NCBI GenBank assembly: GCA_964408455.1
Contig: CAYOZN010000018.1
Coordinates: 1-64,000, forward strand
From: CAYOZN01 sp964408455
GTDB taxonomy: Bacteria; Planctomycetota; Phycisphaerae; UBA1845; UTPLA1
Direction of reading: 5' to 3'
DNA: 64,000 nucleotides
Each line of letters opens with the position of its first letter. Within the stretch, counting starts at the first letter, position 1. This document shows positions 7,647 through 17,264 of this stretch, piece after piece. The translations under genes and the position numbers were made by a program. The notes below the pieces were generated by a model. It did no database searches. It had not been told where the DNA came from and worked only from the letters and a program-made list of their open reading frames with translations.

Positions 7647-9065
7647 ATGCCCACACCTCTTCGCGTCAAGTTCACCCGCCAGCGCGTCGTCATCGACCTG
7701 TCTTTTTCGACCGCGTTCAAGGTGCTGCTGTGCTTCGCGGTGGCGGCCATCGCGTGGTACTTTCCAATCGCCGGGCTCGACGGGCCTGCGCCGCGGCTGT
7801 GCCTGGTGATCTTCGTGGCGGCGGCGGCGCTGTGGATCACCGAGCTGATTCCGCCATACGCCACGGCCATCATGGTCATCGTGTCGTGCGTGTACGGCCT
7901 GGGGCGGCCGGATGGGCCGCTGAGTCTCGATGCGACGGGCGAGCGCAGCTGGCAGATGTTCGTGAACCCGGTGGCCAGCCCGGTGCTGGTGCTGCTGTTC
8001 AGCGGCTTCGTGCTGGCGCTGGGGGCGACGAAGCACGGCTTCGACGTGCGCATGGCCCGTGCCATCATCACGCCCTTCGGCCGCGTGCCGCGCATGCTGC
8101 TCCTGGGCGTGATCGCCACGACCGGGCTGTTCTCGATGTTCATGTCCAACACGGCGACGACGGCGATGATGATGGCGATCGTCGCGCCGCTTCTCTCAAA
8201 CATGGTCGGCCGCGACGGCGAGAAGCGGATGCTGGTATTGGCCATTCCGTTTGCCGCCAACATCGGCGGCATGGGCACGATCATCGGCACGCCGCCCAAC
8301 GCCGTGGCGGCCAGCGTCCTGCGCCAGCTCGGGCCGGCGCACGAGGTGTCGTTCCTCCAGTGGATGCTCTTTGGGGTGCCGGTGGTCTGCGTGCTGCTGG
8401 GGATGCTGTGGCTGATCCTGCTTGCGGTATACCGGCCGAAGCAGGAGCCGCTGGATATCGCCTTTCCCGATGTCGTCGAGGTGACGCCGGGTCTGGCCAT
8501 CGTCGTGGTGACGTTCACGCTGACGGTGCTGCTGTGGCTGACGGAACCGCTGCACCACATTCCGCCGGCGGTGGTGGCGATGCTGCCGGTCGCGGCCTTC
8601 ACGGCCTTCGGCATCATCAGCCGGGATGATCTGAAGTCGATCGACTGGGATGTGCTGATCCTGGTGGCGGGGGGCATGACGCTGGGGGTGGCGATGCGCG
8701 AATCGGGCCTGTCGGACGGCCTGGTGGAGAAGGTGCCGTTCGCGGGCATGCCGCGGATGGCGCTGGTGCTGGGGATCATGCTGGCGTCGCTGGTGCTGGC
8801 GAATTTCATGAGCCACACGTCGACCAGCAACCTGCTGGTGCCGATCGTGACGTCGCTGGCGGTGCTGCCGCCGCGGATGGGGGCCATCGCCGCGGCACTG
8901 GCCTGCTCGCTGGCCATGAGCCTGCCGATCAGCACGCCGCCGAACGCCATCGCCTTTGCCACGCGGGCGGTGACGACACGCGACCTGGCGATCGCCGGCA
9001 GCATCATGTCCGCCGCCGGGCTGGCGGCGCTCGTCGCCTTTTTCGCGATTTTTTCGCTCATTTGA
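7647..9065 (+). CDS. DASS (SLC13) family anion/sodium symporter
   Basis: 472 residues, about 11-12 TM helices. Two pseudo-repeated substrate/sodium motifs are visible: SNTATTAMM in the first half (about 168-176) and SHTSTSN in the second half (about 389-395), each followed by a helix, as in CitT/SdcS/VcINDY transporters. GTIIGTPPNAVA and LPISTPPNAIAFA give the paired TPPN hairpin loops. The family imports dicarboxylates, citrate or sulfate with sodium; the substrate cannot be read from sequence. It follows the TPR gene by 134 bp and has no obvious functional partner nearby. Confidence 0.88.
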   Translation: MPTPLRVKFTRQRVVIDLSFSTAFKVLLCFAVAAIAWYFPIAGLDGPAPRLCLVIFVAAAALWITELIPPYATAIMVIVSCVYGLGRPDGPLSLDATGERSWQMFVNPVASPVLVLLFSGFVLALGATKHGFDVRMARAIITPFGRVPRMLLLGVIATTGLFSMFMSNTATTAMMMAIVAPLLSNMVGRDGEKRMLVLAIPFAANIGGMGTIIGTPPNAVAASVLRQLGPAHEVSFLQWMLFGVPVVCVLLGMLWLILLAVYRPKQEPLDIAFPDVVEVTPGLAIVVVTFTLTVLLWLTEPLHHIPPAVVAMLPVAAFTAFGIISRDDLKSIDWDVLILVAGGMTLGVAMRESGLSDGLVEKVPFAGMPRMALVLGIMLASLVLANFMSHTSTSNLLVPIVTSLAVLPPRMGAIAAALACSLAMSLPISTPPNAIAFATRAVTTRDLAIAGSIMSAAGLAALVAFFAIFSLI

Positions 9066-9411
9066 ATGCGGCGCCGGGCGAGGCTAGGTATGGCGTCGGA
9101 ATGTCGGCCGTTGGATCAGCGGGGGCATTGTTCCGCGCGCGAAATTGACAATTCCGCGGTGACAGTGTCATGCGGCGGCGGTGCGCAGGTTTTTTCGTAG
9201 GGGTACTTCCGTACAGCACGGCGGCCACTGGTGGCCAATTTTTCCGGGCAGCATGCTTGGTGCCTTGCCAGGGGCACTGTGCGCACTTGGGAATGTGAAC
9301 AACTGGTGAATAACGCGAAATCGGCACGCGGATTGCAGGCGAATCAGTACGACGAATGCGGCCGGGGATTCTCGTTTGGGGGGATGAAAAGAGCGGAGGG
9401 CTGAACCGCCG
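9066..9411. other. Intergenic region, nothing recognised
   Basis: About 345 bp between the DASS gene and the convergent PEP-CTERM gene. No coding frame with family character, no strong hairpin and no consensus promoter were seen. Confidence 0.5.
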
Positions 9412-10140
9412 TCAGGGATGACGGCGGCGGCGAAAGGCGAGGAGCATCGCCGGCGCCAGGAGTGCGCCCGTGGCGGGATCTGGCACGACGACGAGCGAGA
9501 AATTCGCATGGCCACTTCCAAGAGACAACACCTCGGGGCTGCCACTGTAGGACCAGAGCATCATGACGTAGCTGAAGTAGTAGGATTCGTTGGAAGGCAG
9601 GAGCATGGCATGCTGCACGTCAAACGTGCCAGTCGGCGGATGCCCCACGATCGGCAGTGCGATGTGCTCGCTACGAACCAGAGGCACATGGGGCGGGCCG
9701 GGATTGAGTTTGTAAACGCTAACAATAAGCCTTGCTTCAAGGTCGCCCGGGGCGAGGTCATAGGAAAAGGATACATCGGTTTCCAGAAGCAGATCGGTAG
9801 ACGCGTAGACGAAGATACCGGCCGTGGAATTAGCCGAGACCATTGCGGTTCCGCCACCGGAGCCCGCGGCGGCCAGATTAGCCGTTGCAAGGAACTGGGC
9901 TTCGCTGTCGGACCAGGCATAGTTTCGGATCGTGGATGCGCTGGAAATGCCGAAGGCTGCGAGCTCCGTTTCAAGGTAGGGGTTCTGTGGAGTATTCGAG
10001 CCATCACCCGCCGAGCCTCCCGGCGACTGGCCCACGCTCGAAGTGAGGTTCCAATCGATTACTTCGATGGCCGGCGATGCAGCCGTCGGCATGAGCGAAA
10101 GTGACACTGCAAACCCCAGGATTCGAATCAGGCTTTTCAT
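9412..10140 (-). CDS. Exported PEP-CTERM-type protein
   Basis: 242 residues: a signal peptide (about 1-24, RILGFAVSLSLMPTAASPA), a Gly/Ser/Ala-rich beta-type ectodomain with low charge, then a C-terminal sorting signal made of VPDPAT, a hydrophobic helix (GALLAPAMLLAF) and an RRRRHP tail. That tripartite tail is the PEP-CTERM pattern with a PDP variant; exosortase cleaves such tails and passes the protein to the envelope or matrix. The ectodomain resembles no named family, though it is in the size range of many planctomycete PEP-CTERM proteins. The gene is monocistronic. A 7-bp palindrome lies just upstream. Confidence 0.75.
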   Translation of the reverse strand: MKSLIRILGFAVSLSLMPTAASPAIEVIDWNLTSSVGQSPGGSAGDGSNTPQNPYLETELAAFGISSASTIRNYAWSDSEAQFLATANLAAAGSGGGTAMVSANSTAGIFVYASTDLLLETDVSFSYDLAPGDLEARLIVSVYKLNPGPPHVPLVRSEHIALPIVGHPPTGTFDVQHAMLLPSNESYYFSYVMMLWSYSGSPEVLSLGSGHANFSLVVVPDPATGALLAPAMLLAFRRRRHP

Positions 10141-10172
10141 GGGGCAATAGACCTAACCAGTTCGCAATTTTA

Positions 10173-10190
10173 CGACGGCGCGAGCCGTCG
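10173..10190. repeat. 7-bp palindrome upstream of PEP-CTERM gene
   Basis: CGACGGC-GCGA-GCCGTCG, a perfect inverted repeat 33 bp before the start codon of the minus-strand PEP-CTERM gene. It could be a regulator site or another member of the dispersed hairpin family. Confidence 0.4.
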
Positions 10191-10215
10191 AGTCAACCTA
10201 TTACACAGTAACTGT

Positions 10216-10387
10216 TTACCGTCTTGCGCCCCGCTTCAAGTGGGCAGGGGTGAGGATGAAGGGCATTTTTCCTGACCAGGTGCCGCGGATCAGTATCTTG
10301 ATGGTGTTGAGCACGTCGCGGCCTTGTTGTTGCGCAGTACGCATGACACTGGCCAGTGTGGCCCAGGCCTTGATTATTAGGGACAGC
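10216..10387 (-). pseudogene. Transposase C-terminal remnant (IS66-like)
   Basis: A minus-strand frame without a start reads AWATLASVMRTAQQQGRD, then VLNTIKILIRGTWSGK, and stops at 10216. The RTAQQQGRDVL...WSGK pattern resembles the C-terminal end of IS66-family transposases. Only about 55 residues remain; the upstream frame is closed by a stop at about 10390, and no terminal inverted repeats are seen. The family call rests on recollection of IS66 C-termini and could be wrong. Confidence 0.4.
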
Positions 10388-10529
10388 TACCGTTAAAGTG
10401 TGCAATGGCGATGGCACGTGGCAGAGTCCAATTGCGTTGTGACGAGCGCGGGCCGAATCGCCGGCGGCAGGTATCGCGTGGCATGTCGACGCCAATCGGC
10501 AATACTGCTTACAATGAAACGCGCCATAA

Positions 10530-10898
10530 CCATGGACGACTGGATGTCTCAGTCGCCATTCTCAACAGTCTGACTGCAACGACAATGGCATCATCGACGC
10601 CTGCGACATTGAATCGGGCTTCAGCGCCGACGCGAACGGCAACGGCTATCCCGATGAATGCGACGCGGCGGCGGGACTTTCGCCGGGCGACGATCCCGTC
10701 GCGCAGTATGCGGCGCTGGACATTGCGACCGTCGTCGAGCTTGAAGGCCAGTTCGCCGACTGGGCGGCGACGCGAACGTGGGGACCCGGCGCCGGCGAAC
10801 CCGCCGCCACGGGCTCGGCACAATTCCTGCTGATCGTCGACAAGCGCCGCGAGCTGGGGCTGCCGCTGCTCAACCGATGGATCATCGAGCTGCCGTAG
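10530..10898 (+). pseudogene. Remnant of DCNxNG-repeat surface protein
   Basis: A frame open from 10530 to the stop at 10896 encodes DCNDNGIIDACDIESG, then DANGNGYPDECD, and a roughly 75-residue C-terminal part ending LLNRWIIELP. The Asp/Asn-rich DxNxNGxxDxCD repeat is the calcium-binding, thrombospondin type 3/dockerin-like motif abundant in large exported planctomycete proteins. Here there is no start codon in frame, and an ATG frame at 10532 stops after 13 codons, so this is the detached 3' end of a larger gene. The rest of the gene is absent from the window. Confidence 0.65.
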
Positions 10899-10949
10899 TA
10901 CACAGGTACGGTGGAGCTTTGTGCAGCGAATCTTCGGGCAAATGCCCGA

Positions 10950-11078
10950 CACCGGCGGGTAGCCGGTGCCACGCTGAGATCGTTCGACGCTGCCAGTGCA
11001 TGCTGACATCGGTGGATTCTGACGGTGCCTCGCGGACATCGTCGGAGTCTGCCGGTGCCAAGAGGTCATCGGGGGCTT
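10950..11078. repeat. Hairpin plus 30-bp tandem array
   Basis: Starts with a palindrome CACCGGC-GGGTA-GCCGGTG (10950-10968) followed by CAC, the same GTGGCACCGG...CCGGTG design seen at 30442 and 52174. It continues as three to four degenerate 30-bp units, each with GACATCG/GTCATCG (11005, 11035, 11065; a weaker one at 10976) and usually a GGTGCC about 20 bp later. No coding role is apparent. Confidence 0.65.
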
Positions 11079-11143
11079 ACCTGGTTTAGCGTGGTCGAAG
11101 AAAATTGTCCGGGCCACGCTGCTGTTCGGCGCATGCGGTCGTG

Positions 11144-11149
11144 TATAAT
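11144..11149 (+). promoter_or_regulatory. -10 box TATAAT, leaderless arrangement
   Basis: A perfect TATAAT ends 7 nt before the ATG at 11157, where transcription would be expected to begin. No Shine-Dalgarno is present. The -35 region is weak. Confidence 0.5.
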
Positions 11150-11156
11150 GCGCAAT

Positions 11157-11825
11157 ATGTCCCGCCGGGCACGGAATCTGCGACCGGAATATGACTTTGG
11201 CGCCAATATCGGCGAGCGCATCCGCACGCTTCGCCGGCAGCGCGGGCTCACGCAGCAGGCCCTGGCGGGTGAGGCGAACGTCAACCAGGGGTACCTGAGC
11301 GCCATCGAACGCGGGCGGCGCACGCCGCGGCTGGGCACTGTCAGGGCATTGGCAGTGACGCTGGGCGTGCCGGAGGGCGTGCTGCTGGGGGCGGGCGACG
11401 GGCACGACGCCCCGCAGGCGCTGGCATCGCGATCGCTGCCGCTGTTCGGGAGCATTCCCAACGGGCCACCCTCGCAGTCGCAGGAGCAGCTGGAGATGTT
11501 CCCGGTGCTGCGGCACCTGTGGCACCCGGATCGCTACTGCCTGCGGTGCGAATTCGATTCGATGGAGCCGACGCTGAAGCGGGGCGACATCATCCTGGTG
11601 GAATACCGGCCGGACATCGTGCCGGAGTTCGTGCAGGGCCGGATCTGCGCATGCCTGGTGGAGGGGCTGCCGACGCTGAAGCGGATCAGCGTGGAAACGA
11701 GCGGGCCGGAGCGGCTGATCATCCTGCGGGGGGACAACCCCACGACGCCGCCGACCGTGGTGAGTCGCGGGCAGGATTTTTCCATCCAGGGCATTGCCAT
11801 ATCTCTCGTGAGCAGAAGTCTTTAG
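11157..11825 (+). CDS. XRE-S24 transcriptional regulator (LexA/CI-like)
   Basis: 222 residues. Residues about 18-75 form a Cro/CI-type helix-turn-helix (IGERIRTLRRQRGLTQQALA, then VNQGYLSAIERGRR). Residues about 100-215 match an S24 LexA-like peptidase fold: the CEFDSMEPTLKRGDIILVE stretch has the catalytic Ser of the DSM-P motif, and the Lys lies in the TLKRISVE strand about 40 residues later. Such repressors cleave themselves upon RecA activation. An Ala-Gly cleavage site is not obvious. ATG 11157 is chosen because TATAAT sits 7 nt upstream; ATG 11148 overlaps that box. It directly precedes the ABC-acetyltransferase gene, whose promoter holds two palindromes, so that gene is its likely target. 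Confidence 0.8.
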   Translation: MSRRARNLRPEYDFGANIGERIRTLRRQRGLTQQALAGEANVNQGYLSAIERGRRTPRLGTVRALAVTLGVPEGVLLGAGDGHDAPQALASRSLPLFGSIPNGPPSQSQEQLEMFPVLRHLWHPDRYCLRCEFDSMEPTLKRGDIILVEYRPDIVPEFVQGRICACLVEGLPTLKRISVETSGPERLIILRGDNPTTPPTVVSRGQDFSIQGIAISLVSRSL

Positions 11826-11858
11826 GCGGGGCGATTGGCCTACAACTTCAGCCATAAT

Positions 11859-11910
11859 CGCGCATATTTTTATTGCGCGTCTTGACTGACAGCAATAATG
11901 GCGTTATTCT
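11859..11910 (+). promoter_or_regulatory. Promoter with two palindromic operator candidates
   Basis: -35 TTGACT (11882-11887), 17-bp spacer, -10 TATTCT (11905-11910). One inverted repeat CGCGCA-N9-TGCGCG (11859-11879) abuts the -35. A second, AATAA-TGGCG-TTATT (11894-11908), fills the spacer and overlaps the -10. Binding by the neighbouring XRE-S24 protein at the second site would block polymerase; that link is inferred. Confidence 0.6.
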
Positions 11911-11967
11911 CCGGATGTTCGGTTTAGGTTCGGTTCGAGGGCATCTCGGAGAAGGAGGCGGTTCGCG

Positions 11968-13581
11968 ATGGACAGCAGGCAGAGCGACGACGGGTCGGCG
12001 CATGCGAGCGGCGGTGGCGAGCGGGAGATCTGGCGGGTGCAGACGCCGGCACTGATCTGCGAGCCGGCGGTCTCGACATTGTCGCCGCGGGCGCGGGAAA
12101 TCTGCGGCAGCTTCGGCCTCGCCGCCCGCGAGGCGCCGCAGGTCCTTTCGGGGCCACTGAGCATCGATCTGGCCCCGGGCGAAATCGTCCTGGTGACCGG
12201 GCCATCGGGGAGCGGCAAGTCGACGCTGCTGCGCGCCATCGCCGGGCAGACGCGCGTGGCCTGGGCATCGCCGCGGCACCTGCCGAATCGCGCCCGGGTG
12301 ATCGACGCCGTGGCGGCGGGCAGGGGGCTCGACGAGGCGCAGTCGATCCTGTCGGCCTGCGGATTGGCGGAGCCGCGGCTGTGGCTGCGGCATGGGTGCG
12401 AGCTGTCGGACGGCGAGCGATTCCGGGCGGCGCTGGCGCGGGCGGTGGCGCGCTCGCTGGCTTCGGGATCGTCGGCAGCCATTGTCTGTGATGAATTCAC
12501 CTCGCTGTTGCACCGGCGGCTGGCAGTGTGCCTGGCCGCCAATGTGAGCCGGCTGGTGAGGCGATACGGCCTGCGCATGATCGTGGCGACGTGTCACGAG
12601 GATGTCATCGGGCCGCTGATGCCGGCGCGGATCATCGCGATGGATGGCGAGCGCACGGGCGTGCAGGCGTACGGCGTCGCCGAACGCCGGCGACGGCCGC
12701 TGGCGGGGCGGCTGTCGGTGGAGCGCGGCTCGGTCCGCGATTACCGGCGGTTCGGCAGGCTGCACTACCGGCAGCGCGATCATCTGGGCTTCGTGGATTC
12801 GGTGTTCGTGCTGCGCGACCGACAGGCGGCAGAGCCGGTGGGCATCGTGATCTTCGCGCATCCGCCGCTGGAGCTTTCGCTGCGGAACGCGGCGACGGGC
12901 GGACGTTTTGTGCGCCGGCCGCGGCTGCTCAACCGGGAGGTGCGCATCCTGCGCCGGCTGGTTCTTCATCCGGACGTTCGCGGCTGCGGTCTGGGGCACT
13001 GGCTGGTGCGGCGGACGCTACCGGCGGTGGGGGTGCGCTTCGTCGAGTGCCTGGCGGCGATGGCGACGGTCAATCCGGTGTTTGAGCGCGCGGGGATGAC
13101 GCGGGTCGGCCTGTGCGCGGCGCCGCGCGGCCGCATGAAGCTGCTAAAGCGACTGAGGGAGATGGGAATCGATCCCTTCGACGATTCGTTTGCCGAGAAG
13201 ATCGCGGGGACGCCGCGGGTACGCCGGTTTGTCGTCGAGTCGATCGCGGCATGGGTGCGGGCGGCGCAGGGGGCGGCCCAGCTGCGCATCGAAGGTCGAA
13301 GTGCCCCGGCGATGGCACGGCTGTTCCGCCAGGTCTGTGGGCGGCCGCCGGTGTATTACCTGTGGGATCGGGAAGGGGTGTTTCCCGCGGGCGCCGGGGG
13401 GGAGGGCGGCGACGGGCAGGCGGGCGAACGGCCGAGGCAATCAGGCGCACGTCGCAGATTGAAGGATCCGCCGACGACGCGGACCACGCGGGGAACGGAT
13501 CGCCATCGGCCCGACGCGCGGCCGAACGGGTCTTCGGCGAGGGGTCCGATGCGGGAAGGCCGGCGCGATTTACGCGCGTGA
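11968..13581 (+). CDS. ABC-type ATPase fused to GNAT acetyltransferase (COG2401-like)
   Basis: 537 residues. Residues about 55-245 are a soluble ABC ATPase: Walker A GPSGSGKS (78-85), signature variant ELSDGER (about 145-151), Walker B AIVCDEF (171-177) with the catalytic Glu, and an H-loop ATCHED. It lacks membrane segments. Residues about 255-410 are acetyltransferase-like: VFVLRDRQAAEPVGIVIFAHP, then ILRRLVLHPDVRGCGLGHWL, which has the R/QxxGxG/A acetyl-CoA loop. The final 100 residues are Arg/Gly-rich and low complexity. COG2401 is described as an ABC-type ATPase fused to a predicted acetyltransferase, with unknown substrate. AAGGAGG 9 nt upstream supports ATG 11968. Its promoter carries operator-like palindromes beside an XRE-S24 repressor gene, suggesting damage- or stress-induced expression. 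Confidence 0.75.
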   Translation: MDSRQSDDGSAHASGGGEREIWRVQTPALICEPAVSTLSPRAREICGSFGLAAREAPQVLSGPLSIDLAPGEIVLVTGPSGSGKSTLLRAIAGQTRVAWASPRHLPNRARVIDAVAAGRGLDEAQSILSACGLAEPRLWLRHGCELSDGERFRAALARAVARSLASGSSAAIVCDEFTSLLHRRLAVCLAANVSRLVRRYGLRMIVATCHEDVIGPLMPARIIAMDGERTGVQAYGVAERRRRPLAGRLSVERGSVRDYRRFGRLHYRQRDHLGFVDSVFVLRDRQAAEPVGIVIFAHPPLELSLRNAATGGRFVRRPRLLNREVRILRRLVLHPDVRGCGLGHWLVRRTLPAVGVRFVECLAAMATVNPVFERAGMTRVGLCAAPRGRMKLLKRLREMGIDPFDDSFAEKIAGTPRVRRFVVESIAAWVRAAQGAAQLRIEGRSAPAMARLFRQVCGRPPVYYLWDREGVFPAGAGGEGGDGQAGERPRQSGARRRLKDPPTTRTTRGTDRHRPDARPNGSSARGPMREGRRDLRA

Positions 13582-13686
13582 GTGACGCGGTGATCGGCGA
13601 AATCGCTTTCGTGATGGGTGCGGCTCTGCGCCAGCGTGCTGGGCTCTCTTCCAGGAGGGCGCGGGCAGGGGCGATCGCGCGGCAAT

Positions 13687-13715
13687 TTGCCAGTCGAGCG
13701 GCGTTGGCTTATATT
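13687..13715 (+). promoter_or_regulatory. Sigma-70 promoter TTGCCA-N17-TATATT for rpsA
   Basis: -35 TTGCCA (13687-13692), 17-bp spacer, -10 TATATT (13710-13715). It lies 200 bp before the S1 start codon, implying a leader of roughly 190 nt. The leader begins with a GC-rich block (CCCCGCGCGGGGG near 13731) able to fold, a place where S1 autoregulation could act. Confidence 0.6.
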
Positions 13716-13914
13716 TCCCGAGTTTCGCATCCCCGCGCGGGGGTGCGGCCCGTCGTGCCCCACTCAGCGGGCGGCGCGGGCGAACAACCTGGACAAGGGC
13801 GTCGCGAACCCCGCGCGGCGCCGCCCGGCCATCGCGATGGCGCTGGCGGGAAACCCCGAAGTGAAGGTCGCGCATCCGCGCGGCCGACGCGTATCCCAGA
13901 AAGAAGAAAACTCG

Positions 13915-15789
<1,875 letters not shown>

Positions 15790-15853
15790 GCAGGGTCACA
15801 TGATGCGGCGTAGCGCCGCCGCGATTGCAACAAGTTTCGAACTCCAGAAAATT

Positions 15854-15891
15854 GCGGGCCTGCATCAGTCGATGATGCAGGCCCCGCTTTT
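15854..15891 (+). terminator. Rho-independent terminator after rpsA
   Basis: GCGGGCCTGCATCA (15854-15867) pairs with TGATGCAGGCCCCGC (15873-15887) with one bulged base and a 5-nt loop, followed by TTTT. It lies 65 bp past the S1 stop codon. Confidence 0.85.
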
Positions 15892-16047
15892 CGTACAGGA
15901 CCGGCGGAAAGCGCCGACCACGCGCATTTTTGAGAGACTGTTCAGCAGCCGCCGGCGCGTCATGCTCGTCCATAGAGGGGGCACGCCGAACGAGGGCGAG
16001 GACGCGCGACCGCGCAGCGACAACCGGCGAGGGGGGCGGAACTTCCC

Positions 16048-16053
16048 TATAAT
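16048..16053 (+). promoter_or_regulatory. -10 box TATAAT upstream of sigma factor gene
   Basis: A perfect TATAAT 139 bp before the proposed start of the sigma factor gene. A matching -35 was not found at 16-18 bp. Between the terminator and this box (15892-16047) nothing else was seen. Confidence 0.45.
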
Positions 16054-16192
16054 GAGCCGCGCCTCTGCCTGCCGACCGATAAAGTTATTGTGTGGATCAC
16101 CGGCTGGTGTCCGCAGTTTACAGAAACCGGCCGCCTGAATCATCCGATGTGGATAGGCGTCGCTGGCACGAACTCACGGGGAGGATACCGCC

Positions 16193-17074
16193 ATTCCAGC
16201 CGAGCCCGGGTTACAGCAATACCTGAAGCAGATCAACGAGTGTGCTCTGCTGACGGCGGACGAGGAAAAGGAGCTGGCCCGTGCGATTGCGCGTGGGAAT
16301 GCGGCCTCGGCCCGCTTTGCGCGCGGCGAACTGTCATTCGAGGAAAAGGAACATCTCGAAGAGACGGGGCAGCTTGCCCGCGAGCGGATGATCCGCGCGA
16401 ACCTCCGCCTGGTGGTCAGCATCGCCAAGCAATACTCCAAGCGCGGCATGCCGCTGTCGGACCTGATCGAAGAGGGCAACCTGGGCCTGCTGCGCGCGGT
16501 TGAGGGATTCGATCCGGACATGGGCTCGCGCTTCAGCACCTATTCGAGCTGGTGGATCAAGCAGGCCATCAAGCGCGCGCTGATCAACAGCGTGCAGCCG
16601 GTCCACATTCCCGCCTACATGGTCGAGATGATCGCCCGCTGGAAGCAGGTCCATACCAAGCTTCAGGAAGAACTCGGCCGCGTGCCAACACTGCCCGAGA
16701 TTGCCGAGCGCATGGACGTGCCGGAGCGGAAGGTTCGGATCATCCGCCGGGCGGTCAGAGCATTCAGCGCGCCTACGCAGTCCAGCCCCACTGACGGCGG
16801 CCTGTCGCTCTCCGACATGCTTCCCGACGACAAGTCGCAGACGCCGGAGGAGACCGTATTTCACCAGATCGAGTCCGAAATGCTCCAGCGCCTGCTGGCG
16901 GCCCTGGACGATCGCGAAGCCACGATTCTCCGGCTTCGGTACGGCCTCGCGGATGAAGAGCCGATGACGCTCAAGGAGATCGGCACGCGCATCGGGCTGA
17001 CGCGGGAGCGCGTCCGCCAGCTCGAAGCCGAGGCTCTTCGCAAGCTCGAGCGCGTCCTCGCAGAAAAGGCCTGA
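16193..17074 (+). CDS. RNA polymerase sigma-70 factor, primary type, apparent ATT start
   Basis: 293 residues. Region 1.2 (LQQYLKQINECALLTADEEK), region 2 (ANLRLVVSIAKQYSKRGMPL, DLIEEGNLGLLRAVEGFDP, FSTYSSWWIKQAIKRAL), region 3 (about 145-200) and region 4.2 (TLKEIGTRIGLTRERVRQLE) are all present; no long region 1.1, so it is a group 1/2-like factor. The conserved frame runs upstream to a stop at 16154 with no ATG, GTG or TTG before region 1.2; the first ATG (16388) would delete region 1.2. GGGGAGG at 16178-16184 sits 8 nt before ATT at 16193, so ATT is proposed as the start. Alternatives are a base error here or a CTG start at 16163. It precedes the mlaE-mlaF-mlaD genes but with its own promoter. 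Confidence 0.85.
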   Translation: MPAEPGLQQYLKQINECALLTADEEKELARAIARGNAASARFARGELSFEEKEHLEETGQLARERMIRANLRLVVSIAKQYSKRGMPLSDLIEEGNLGLLRAVEGFDPDMGSRFSTYSSWWIKQAIKRALINSVQPVHIPAYMVEMIARWKQVHTKLQEELGRVPTLPEIAERMDVPERKVRIIRRAVRAFSAPTQSSPTDGGLSLSDMLPDDKSQTPEETVFHQIESEMLQRLLAALDDREATILRLRYGLADEEPMTLKEIGTRIGLTRERVRQLEAEALRKLERVLAEKA

Positions 17075-17136
17075 TCGCCTGGTACAACTTCCCATGCCCG
17101 TCCTGACCGCCGCGCACCTGGCGGCGCGGTCGACTC

Positions 17137-17142
17137 TATAAT
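17137..17142 (+). promoter_or_regulatory. -10 box TATAAT upstream of mlaE
   Basis: Perfect TATAAT in the sigma factor-mlaE gap, about 120 bp before the mlaE start; the -35 is poor. Confidence 0.4.
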
Positions 17143-17264
17143 CCCGATCAAAACGCCTTGTCGGACGGGCGCGGTTGCGCCTGTCTGAATTGACACCGAC
17201 TCGCGGCACAGTTAAGAATGATCGAGCGCTCGAGCCCGGGCGCCGTGACACGGAGGTAACGCCG

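Noticed and set aside
11968..13581. The ABC ATPase here as the missing subunit of the iron-type transporter at 30-33 kb
   Set aside because: It is fused to an acetyltransferase, has a variant signature motif and its own regulator; soluble COG2401-like proteins are not transport subunits.
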